This document shows positions 1 through 6,131 of a DNA stretch of 19,177 nt, one piece after another; within the stretch, counting starts at the first letter, position 1; every line of letters starts with the position of its first letter. The position numbers and the translations under genes are program-made. Where the stretch lies: the NCBI GenBank assembly GCA_017997825.1, contig JAGOEH010000047.1:1-19177 (forward strand). The letters are read 5' to 3'. Under the pieces are notes generated by a model that had not been told where the DNA came from, ran no database searches, and worked only from the letters and a program-made list of their open reading frames with translations. Source of the stretch: Candidatus Delongbacteria bacterium (GTDB taxonomy: Bacteria > JAGOEH01).

Positions 1-1569
1 GACACTGATCCAGCGAAGCAGGTTGAGATAGGAGCCGGCTTTGTCGTTGGTCCCGGAGGCTCTGGCTCCGCCGAACGGCTGCTGGCCGACCACGGCTCCG
101 GTCGGTTTGTCGTTGATGTAGAAATTTCCGGCGGCATGGCGCAGAATGGATTCGGCCTGAACGATCGCATACCGGTCCCGGGCCATGATCGACCCGGTCA
201 GCCCGTATCCGGAGGTCGTGTTGCACAGATGCAGGGTTTCTTCCACCTTGGAGGCAGGATAAAGATAAACCGTCAATACCGGTCCGAAGATCTCCTCGCG
301 CATCAGACGCGAATCGGGTGATTTTGACAGGATGATGGTCGGGTCAATAAAATATCCGGTCCGGTCGCTGTAACCGCCGCCGCAGATAATCTGATAGTCG
401 TCGGGCTGTGATTTGGCCAGCTCGATATAGGACGTGATATTCCGAAAGGCTGTATGATCGATGACCGCTCCCATGAAATGGGTGAAATCCGCCGGATCGC
501 CGACTTTAATTTCAGCGGTCATCGTAATCGCCAAATCCCGGATCTCACCCCACATCTCCTGAGGGATATAGGCCCGGGAAGCCGCCGAACACTTTTGACC
601 CTGGAATTCAAAGGCCCCGCGGATCATGGCCGAGGCACACGATTTGGGATCAGCCGAAGGGTGAACAAAAATAAAATCTTTACCGCCGGTTTCTCCGACA
701 ATGCGGGGATAGGAACGATAGGTATCGATATGCCGGCCGATATACCGCCACATGGATTGAAAAACAGCGGTCGAACCGGTAAAATGGATGCCGGCCAGAT
801 CAGGCGAGGCCAGAACGGTATCTCCGACCTGACTGCCGTTGCCCGGAACAAAATTGATGACCCCGTCGGGTAGTCCGGCCTCCGCAAGCAGCTTCATCAC
901 GAAATAAGCCGGGTAAACCGCACTCGAAGCCGGTTTCCACAGCACTACATTCCCGGTCAGTGCCGGTGTTCCGGCCAGATTCCCCCCGATCGACACGAAA
1001 TTGAAGGGCGACACGGCGAATACGAATCCTTCCAGCGGACGGTATTCCAAACGGTTCCATATCCCCGGCTGGTTGGTGGGCTGCTCGTGATAGATCTGCT
1101 GGAGATAATAAGCATTAAACCTGAAAAAATCCGCCAGTTCGCAGGCGGCATCGATTTCGGCCTGAAAAACCGTTTTAGACAGGTTCAGCATGGCCGCCGC
1201 ATTGATGGTGGCGCGGTATGGACCGCTCAGCAGATCAGCCGCTTTCAAAAAAATGGCGGCCCGATGCTCCCACCCCAATTCTTCCCATTGCGCTTTGGCC
1301 TTGATGGCCGCCGTAATCGCCAGATTGACCTCGGCCGGACCGGCCTGCGAATAGCTTCCCAGCCGGTGCCCGTGACAGTGCGGCATGATACAGGTTCCGG
1401 TCTGTGAGGTCCTGATCTCCTTCCCACCGATAATCAGCGGAATATCGATCGACTGGGAACTCAATTCGGCCAGTTTGGCTTTGACCGCCGCCTTCTCGGC
1501 CGATTGGGGCCGATAATCCTTGATCTCCTCATTCCGCGGCGACGGAACTGAAAAAAATGCATTGGCCAT
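1..1569 (-). CDS. pruA: L-glutamate gamma-semialdehyde (1-pyrroline-5-carboxylate) dehydrogenase, 3' end cut by the window
   Basis: NAD(P)-dependent aldehyde dehydrogenase that oxidises glutamate semialdehyde (in equilibrium with P5C) to glutamate, the second step of proline breakdown and also used in arginine/ornithine breakdown; cytosolic. The frame is open from the ATG at 1569 to base 1, giving 523 residues with no stop. Visible ALDH landmarks are SPFNFVSIGGN, GSTAVF, GETGGKDF with the general-base Glu at about residue 293, GQKCSAASRAY with the nucleophile Cys at about 327, and EEIFGPVLTVY. The last visible residues (SGTNDKAGSYLNLLRW) are the usual C-terminal part of the single-domain type, so perhaps 15-25 residues are missing. 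A GGAGG-type Shine-Dalgarno precedes the ATG. It lies 22 bp downstream of ackA on the same strand, so co-transcription is likely. The family is certain; the monofunctional RocA/PruA type is inferred from the absence of a fused proline dehydrogenase at the N-terminus. Confidence 0.93.
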   Translation of the reverse strand, partial: MANAFFSVPSPRNEEIKDYRPQSAEKAAVKAKLAELSSQSIDIPLIIGGKEIRTSQTGTCIMPHCHGHRLGSYSQAGPAEVNLAITAAIKAKAQWEELGWEHRAAIFLKAADLLSGPYRATINAAAMLNLSKTVFQAEIDAACELADFFRFNAYYLQQIYHEQPTNQPGIWNRLEYRPLEGFVFAVSPFNFVSIGGNLAGTPALTGNVVLWKPASSAVYPAYFVMKLLAEAGLPDGVINFVPGNGSQVGDTVLASPDLAGIHFTGSTAVFQSMWRYIGRHIDTYRSYPRIVGETGGKDFIFVHPSADPKSCASAMIRGAFEFQGQKCSAASRAYIPQEMWGEIRDLAITMTAEIKVGDPADFTHFMGAVIDHTAFRNITSYIELAKSQPDDYQIICGGGYSDRTGYFIDPTIILSKSPDSRLMREEIFGPVLTVYLYPASKVEETLHLCNTTSGYGLTGSIMARDRYAIVQAESILRHAAGNFYINDKPTGAVVGQQPFGGARASGTNDKAGSYLNLLRWISV

Positions 1570-1591
1570 GATTTCTCCCTCCTGATCCCGA

Positions 1592-2821
1592 TTATTCGAT
1601 GCTCGAATTGAAAATGATATGGTCGGTATCAATGGCGATCTGAAGCTCCTCGTTGGTCGGCTCGACCATGATCACCGTCGGTGAATAGGGCATCGAAATG
1701 ATGCCTTCCTGAGAGCCGTTTTCCAGATTCTTCCGATAATCCATGAAAATGCCGATGTTTTCCAATCGGTGACAGATACGCTCCCGCATCCGGATACCAT
1801 ATTGCCCGACTCCGCCGGTAAACACCAGGGCATCCACCTTAACCAGATTGGCGGTATAGGCGCCGATATATTTGCGGATACTGTAAGCGTAAACATCCAA
1901 CGCCTCGATGGCCTGGCGGTTGCCCTGTTCGGCGGCCTGCTCTACGTCTCTCAGATCGTTGGATATGCCCGAAAGACCCAGTAATCCGCTTTTTTTGTTC
2001 AGGATCTTGTTCATCTCATCAACTGTAAATCCCCGTTCCAGCAGATAAAATATAATAGCCGGATCGATATCGCCCGATCGGGTTCCCATCATCAATCCCT
2101 GTAGCGGCGTGAATCCCATCGAGGTATCGATCGAACGGCCGTTCTCGATGGCCGTAATCGAACAACCATTGCCCAGGTGGCAGGTGATCATATTGGTGTT
2201 GTCCAATGACCGCTTCAGATACTTGGCTGCTTGGGCGGCAACATAGCGATGACTGGTGCCATGGAATCCATAACGGCGAATCCGGTATTTTTCGTACATT
2301 TCCCGGGGCAGGGCATACAGATAGGCTTGCGGCGGCAAGGTCTGATGAAAGGCCGTATCGAATACCGCCACCTGTTTGACGTCCGGCAGCAATCCCTCCG
2401 CTTCCCGGATTCCGATCAGATTGGGCGGATTGTGCAACGGCGCCAATTCTATATTGTCCTCAATAGCTTTCATCACCTTCTCATCAATCAGCACCGATGA
2501 GGCATAAGTCTCTCCGCCGTGCACCACCCGGTGTCCGATTCCGCCGATATCCCGGATGTCATTGATGATTCCGTCCTGGCTGTCGGTCAATACCTCCCTG
2601 ATAATCTCCATGGCCCGTTTATGATCGGGTATCTCACACTCCCGCTCGATCTTTTTACAGCAGCTCTGCTGCGATACCCTGGCCGTTTTCTCCCCGATCC
2701 GCTCCACCAGCCCTTTGCCCAGACTTCTGCAGTCCGGCATCTGAAAAACTTCATACTTCAACGACGAGCTTCCGCAATTGATTACCAGGATCATCCTGGC
2801 TGACAGCATTTCCTGACTCAT
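1592..2821 (-). CDS. ackA: Acetate kinase
   Basis: Transfers phosphate between acetyl-phosphate and ADP to make acetate and ATP (reversible); cytosolic. The 409-residue product is the normal family size and shows the ASKHA-fold signatures: ILVINCGSSSLKYEVF near the start, GHRVVHGGETY, FDTAFHQTLPPQAYLY, YGFHGTSHRYV (catalytic His region), CHLGNGCSI, MGTRSGDIDP (catalytic Arg) and FTGGVGQYG. VEPTNEEL near the end matches the C-terminal NEEL element. The ATG at 2821 is chosen because GGAG stands 6-7 nt upstream; the extra nine residues before ILVINCG are unusual but the internal ATGs have poorer ribosome sites. No phosphotransacetylase gene is next to it; the neighbour is P5C dehydrogenase, so acetyl-phosphate must be supplied from elsewhere. 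A strong sigma70-type promoter lies just upstream. Confidence 0.97.
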   Translation of the reverse strand: MSQEMLSARMILVINCGSSSLKYEVFQMPDCRSLGKGLVERIGEKTARVSQQSCCKKIERECEIPDHKRAMEIIREVLTDSQDGIINDIRDIGGIGHRVVHGGETYASSVLIDEKVMKAIEDNIELAPLHNPPNLIGIREAEGLLPDVKQVAVFDTAFHQTLPPQAYLYALPREMYEKYRIRRYGFHGTSHRYVAAQAAKYLKRSLDNTNMITCHLGNGCSITAIENGRSIDTSMGFTPLQGLMMGTRSGDIDPAIIFYLLERGFTVDEMNKILNKKSGLLGLSGISNDLRDVEQAAEQGNRQAIEALDVYAYSIRKYIGAYTANLVKVDALVFTGGVGQYGIRMRERICHRLENIGIFMDYRKNLENGSQEGIISMPYSPTVIMVEPTNEELQIAIDTDHIIFNSSIE

Positions 2822-2857
2822 GGTTCACTCCTTTTCATTATGGTGACGGATGAGTAT

Positions 2858-2885
2858 AGTATAGACATTTCCCGGCAAATGTCAA
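2858..2885 (-). promoter_or_regulatory. Sigma70-type promoter of ackA-pruA
   Basis: On the minus strand TTGACA (2880-2885) and TATACT (2858-2863) are separated by 16 bp, an almost perfect match to the housekeeping promoter. The predicted start of transcription near 2850 leaves a leader of about 30 nt before the ackA ATG. Confidence 0.75.
2864..2883. promoter_or_regulatory. Candidate operator palindrome inside the ackA promoter
   Basis: GACATTT and AAATGTC form a perfect 7-bp inverted repeat around a 6-bp centre. It fills the spacer and overlaps four bases of the -35 box, where a bound dimer would block RNA polymerase. The regulator is not identifiable from this window. Confidence 0.5.
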
Positions 2886-3201
2886 ATTTTTTCGGGGTGA
2901 TTTTGATGTTTATCATGAAATTCATATCCGTTTCCTTTTGTCCTGATGACTTAATCATCGAGATCTTCATTTAATCGTTAGTCTATAAAAATCATGATAA
3001 CCTCGGATGGAGAATCGGGATCACCACTTCGACAAAAATGTCGCCGGGAGTTCGACAAAATTGTAGGGAATGAACGGGGTTTGATTCTTTGCCAATAACG
3101 TAACTCTATGTAAAAATGAGAGATAAGTGATTGTGGTCGACTCGGGCATTGGGAATGCACCAACGAATGGTGAACGAAAAACTCAACGGAAGGAGTAAGT
3201 C
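2886..3201. other. Divergent intergenic region with a direct repeat
   Basis: Non-coding gap between ackA (leftward) and the secreted protein at 3202 (rightward). It holds TTCGACAAAA twice, at 3028-3037 and 3051-3060, 23 bp apart; the first copy extends into a short palindrome CGACA-AAAA-TGTCG (3030-3043). No convincing -35/-10 pair for the rightward gene was found. The gene at 3202 has a good ribosome site, GGAAGGAG, about 8 nt before its ATG. A 61-codon minus-strand frame at 2978-3163 has no ribosome site or recognisable content and is not called. Confidence 0.4.
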
Positions 3202-4299
3202 ATGAAAAAGTGGAGCTTAATCGGATTAGCTCTGATGATGGTGAGTGTATGGATCACCGGTGCAGCGGCTCAGGGCCGTTGGAATGATCACGGAAAGGGC
3301 CGGCATCAGGGGGATTCCCTTTTGCGGGACAGTCTGACCTGGATCGAAACCTCCGGCCGGGTTGTGCTGGATACCTCGGCCTATCGGGATTTGTATTTGT
3401 TGGACAGCGATGATGATGGAATCCCGGAGTATCTGCTCAATTTCGGGCCACGGTGGATGAATCAAGACAGTATCGTCAAACCGGGCGATGGGGAAACAGC
3501 CTCCGTTAAGGGCTATTTACACACCCGGTTTCGGAATCTCCGCTGGGAAGAGATCGAGCAGGCCATCGAAGTCGTTGAGCTGAATGGTGTAATTATCCGA
3601 GATACGGCCAACTGGTTTTGTGATTCCTGCTCCCATGTCTTCAACCGGCATCATGGACGGAAGATCAAGGATCCGAACGGCGGATTCGGTCACTATCGGC
3701 TGCTGGATATTGACAGTCTGCAGAGTTTCAAGGGGGTGGTGATGACCGATACCAGTCTGCTCAAACACCGGACAGTCTATCTGCTGGATATCGATGCGGA
3801 TTCAGAGGCCGATTACCTGCTGGGATTGGGGCGACGTCATAATAATACCACCAATGGATATCCGGTCGATGGCGATACGGTGACCCTGGATGGGGTTGTT
3901 CGGGAAGAGACCTACTGTGGTCTGGATCTGCCGTTGATCGTGGTGGTCAATCTGAATGGAGTAGCCTGGAGAACCTTCCCCGCGACCGGTGATGATTCTA
4001 CGCTGGTCACCGTCAAGAACCGTTCCCGACTCCAGGCCGTCTGCTACCCCAATCCCTTCAATCCCACCATTACCATCAGTTTCACCCTGACCGAACCGTC
4101 CCAGACTGAGGTTGTCATCTATAATATCACCGGACGGAAGGTGAAAACCCTGAATCACTCGTATTTAAATGCCGGGGAGTACCGCTACCAGTGGGACGGA
4201 ATGGATGAACACGGCGGAAAAGCAGCCGCCGGAACGTATTTCTCCGTCATTAAAACCGATCAGGAAACCCAGTCCCGGAAAATTATTTTCTTGAAATAA
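3202..4299 (+). CDS. Secreted protein with duplicated Asp-rich domain and C-terminal T9SS-type sorting domain
   Basis: Function unknown. The 365-residue product starts with a Sec signal peptide (MKKW, hydrophobic core, cleavage likely after AAA near residue 23), then a His/Gly-rich mature N-terminus. Two homologous segments follow, about residues 48-134 and 171-258: each has LDT or TDT, then YLLD with alternating aspartates (DSDDDGIPEY and DIDADSEADY), then LNFG or LGLG, then a gap, then GDG or GDT, then LNGV with IIRDT or AWRT. A CDSC pair sits between them at 140-143. Residues 279-365 begin CYPNPFNPTITISF and contain YNITGRKVKTL, the hallmark of the type-A T9SS sorting or FlgD-like Ig domain common in FCB bacteria. 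The protein is therefore probably exported and displayed or released at the surface. It lies directly upstream of the 4396-9597 operon, whose first product is also Asp-rich. Calcium or metal binding is inferred only. Confidence 0.85.
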   Translation: MKKWSLIGLALMMVSVWITGAAAQGRWNDHGKGRHQGDSLLRDSLTWIETSGRVVLDTSAYRDLYLLDSDDDGIPEYLLNFGPRWMNQDSIVKPGDGETASVKGYLHTRFRNLRWEEIEQAIEVVELNGVIIRDTANWFCDSCSHVFNRHHGRKIKDPNGGFGHYRLLDIDSLQSFKGVVMTDTSLLKHRTVYLLDIDADSEADYLLGLGRRHNNTTNGYPVDGDTVTLDGVVREETYCGLDLPLIVVVNLNGVAWRTFPATGDDSTLVTVKNRSRLQAVCYPNPFNPTITISFTLTEPSQTEVVIYNITGRKVKTLNHSYLNAGEYRYQWDGMDEHGGKAAAGTYFSVIKTDQETQSRKIIFLK

Positions 4300-4318
4300 T
4301 CCGGAAAATGAGTATAAT
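4291..4318 (+). promoter_or_regulatory. Sigma70-type promoter for the 4396-9597 gene block
   Basis: TTGAAA (4291-4296), 16 bp, TATAAT (4313-4318). The -35 box overlaps the last codons and stop of the preceding gene. The predicted start near 4325 would give a leader of about 70 nt that contains the hairpin at 4341-4373. Confidence 0.65.
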
Positions 4319-4340
4319 GGTATCATGATCCATAACCACA

Positions 4341-4373
4341 ACGGCGGAGACTGAGTGAAACAGTCTCCGCCGT
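4341..4373 (+). terminator. Perfect 13-bp hairpin: terminator or leader attenuator
   Basis: ACGGCGGAGACTG and CAGTCTCCGCCGT pair fully around a 7-nt loop AGTGAAA. The bases after it (CGTTCCGTTT) make only a weak U-tract. It could end the upstream transcript, act as an attenuator in the leader of the downstream operon, or protect the 5' end of the processed mRNA. It sits 22 bp before the ATG at 4396. Confidence 0.65.
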
Positions 4374-4395
4374 CGTTCCGTTTAAAAGGTCCATC

Positions 4396-4977
4396 ATGAA
4401 AATCTATCCGTGTGTCCTCTTCATCCTTTTGAGCATCAGCCTGAGTTGGGCCGGCAACCGCTTTGTCGATCGCAACCGCGATGGGATCAATGACTGGTTT
4501 GTTGACCGTAATGGAGATGGGATCAATGATGTGGATCAGAAACCCTATCCCCACAATTTCAGTTTTATCGATAAGAATCAGGACGGGATCAACGATCTGT
4601 TTGTTGATCAGGATGGTGATGGCGTCAATGATCTGGATAATCCGCTTTGCTCGGTCATCGATGCGGATGGTGACTATATCAATGATATCACCGGCATACC
4701 GTATCGAAACAACTCACCCAACGGCTATCGTTTCGGGTTTATCATCGAGGAAAAACAGATCCGGATCGAGAAATTTCTGGATCAGGATGGCGATGGAATG
4801 TACGACCGGGTTCACGAACACTTTTTCCGGGATCTGGACGGAGATGGATTCAACGATCATTTTATCGACCGGAACGGAGATGGGATCAATGACCGTTTTC
4901 AGATGAAGAATCAGAACCGTTTTCTGCTGCGGCCCGGAGCCCGGCGTCCCCATGGTCCGCCACCCGGCCGGCCTTAA
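4396..4977 (+). CDS. Secreted protein with eight Ca-binding-like D-x-(D/N)-x-D-G repeats
   Basis: Function unknown. The 193-residue product has a Sec signal peptide (MKIYPCVLFILLSISLSWAG, cleavage near residue 19-20). The mature part is dominated by eight 11-residue repeats of the pattern F-(V/I)-D-x-(N/D)-x-D-G-(I/V/F)-N-D, starting at about residues 23, 35, 57, 69, 87, 127, 144 and 156, several at a 12-residue spacing. The alternating acidic residues resemble the Ca-binding loops of thrombospondin type 3 repeats, dockerins and EF-hands, so calcium binding in the periplasm or outside the cell is likely but inferred. A central stretch (100-126) lacks repeats, and the last 15 residues are a basic, Pro-rich tail. 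AAAAGG precedes the ATG. The stop is 12 bp from the barrel gene. No enzymatic motif is visible. Confidence 0.85.
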   Translation: MKIYPCVLFILLSISLSWAGNRFVDRNRDGINDWFVDRNGDGINDVDQKPYPHNFSFIDKNQDGINDLFVDQDGDGVNDLDNPLCSVIDADGDYINDITGIPYRNNSPNGYRFGFIIEEKQIRIEKFLDQDGDGMYDRVHEHFFRDLDGDGFNDHFIDRNGDGINDRFQMKNQNRFLLRPGARRPHGPPPGRP

Positions 4978-4989
4978 CCGCGGAGCATC

Positions 4990-6129
4990 ATGATCCGAAT
5001 ATTTATTGTCATTTTGATGGTGACCTGCCTTACCCTTCAGGCCCAACTGCGCTTCAATCTGGAACAGACGACCGCCTATCACAGCAACCTGACTACCGAT
5101 CATACCCAAAAGGGGGATTGGCTTTTCTATTTTTCAGGTACCGCCGATTTCCAACGCGGCCCCGTTTCCTTCACCTATCAGCCTGATCTGTTTCTTCCCA
5201 CCCGCTATCATGAATTCCTAAATTATAGCCAGGCCATGGATCTGACGTGGAGTATCGTCTCGCGGTCGAATCTGAATTCCCAGCTTTCGGCCGGATTCTT
5301 CGATCTGACCTTCCCCGATTCCAATTATCAAACCTTCAACACCACCTCCTATCACCTTCAATGGCAGCTCCAGAGCGATCTGAGTCCCGAACGCTCCTGG
5401 TACCTGTCCGCCGCGCTTTATTCCGACCAGTACCGGCATTACCCCTCACTCGATCACTGGCGCTTCAATCTGACACTCAAAACCTTTCTGTATTGGCAGG
5501 GATTCACCTTCCGGCCTGAATTGGAGTATGGATATAAGGATTATCAAGAACAGCCGGCCGATACCGAACCGAGCGGCCCTCCCTGGGGTGATCCCGGCTG
5601 GAATCAGAATAATCGGGGCAATCCCCGGTCCTGGATCCGGTACCGGAATGAATCGGATCATCCTCAGTATCTGCTGCCCGGATTGGTCATCAGCCGCTCG
5701 CTGGGCCACCATACCGGTATCAATCTGAATTTATCCCGTAATATTTTGATCGATTCTTATGCGGCCCGCCCTCAGAACGATGAAACCTTCTATTTTTATC
5801 CTCTCTGGGACGACCGCTTTGCTTATCATGAGACCAAGCTTCAGGCGGGACTCACTTGGAGGCCCGATCCCCTCAATACCCTGCGATTGATGCTGGAGGC
5901 CGGCGATCGCAATTATCCCTCCTTCCGTCTGATCACCCCGATCCTGGAAACCGAACTCCAACGCCGCGACGATTATCAAACCGGACGTTTGAGTTGGTCC
6001 TCCGAGTACTGTTTCAAACTGCCGCTCGATGTCAGGACGGAATTGGTCTATACCCATCATTATTCCAATTATTGGTTTTACCGTTATCATGTTGTTCAAT
6101 TCAACCTGAGCGTCACCTACCGGTTCTGA
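4990..6129 (+). CDS. Outer-membrane beta-barrel protein, function unknown
   Basis: The 379-residue product has a Sec signal peptide (MIRIFIVILMVTCLTLQAQ) and then many short amphipathic stretches rich in Tyr, Trp and Phe alternating with polar residues, typical of outer-membrane strands. It ends in NLSVTYRF, with the terminal Phe recognised by the BAM assembly machinery. No plug domain, TonB box or enzyme motif is visible. It resembles the poorly named outer-membrane barrel proteins of FCB genomes that serve as channels or as anchors for surface proteins. The ribosome site GGAG lies 4 nt before the ATG. The stop codon is only 2 bp before the start of the histidine kinase, so the barrel and sensor are almost certainly co-transcribed and probably translationally coupled, linking its expression to signalling. 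Confidence 0.8.
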   Translation: MIRIFIVILMVTCLTLQAQLRFNLEQTTAYHSNLTTDHTQKGDWLFYFSGTADFQRGPVSFTYQPDLFLPTRYHEFLNYSQAMDLTWSIVSRSNLNSQLSAGFFDLTFPDSNYQTFNTTSYHLQWQLQSDLSPERSWYLSAALYSDQYRHYPSLDHWRFNLTLKTFLYWQGFTFRPELEYGYKDYQEQPADTEPSGPPWGDPGWNQNNRGNPRSWIRYRNESDHPQYLLPGLVISRSLGHHTGINLNLSRNILIDSYAARPQNDETFYFYPLWDDRFAYHETKLQAGLTWRPDPLNTLRLMLEAGDRNYPSFRLITPILETELQRRDDYQTGRLSWSSEYCFKLPLDVRTELVYTHHYSNYWFYRYHVVQFNLSVTYRF

Positions 6130-6131
6130 AT

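Noticed and set aside
3070-3095. Possible sigma54 promoter with TTTGCC before the secreted-protein gene
   Set aside because: The -24 GG is out of register with the -12 GC, so it does not satisfy the sigma54 spacing.
4463-4906. 147-codon Ile/Met/Ser-rich frame inside the Asp-repeat gene
   Set aside because: It is the second-frame reading of the repeated GAT-GGN-ATC-AAT-GAT codons; it has no ribosome site and its repeats only mirror those of the real protein.
5856-6131. Upstream extension of the histidine kinase frame by 92 codons
   Set aside because: It overlaps the barrel gene in another frame, has no kinase-like content, and the ATG at 6132 starts directly with the membrane anchor.
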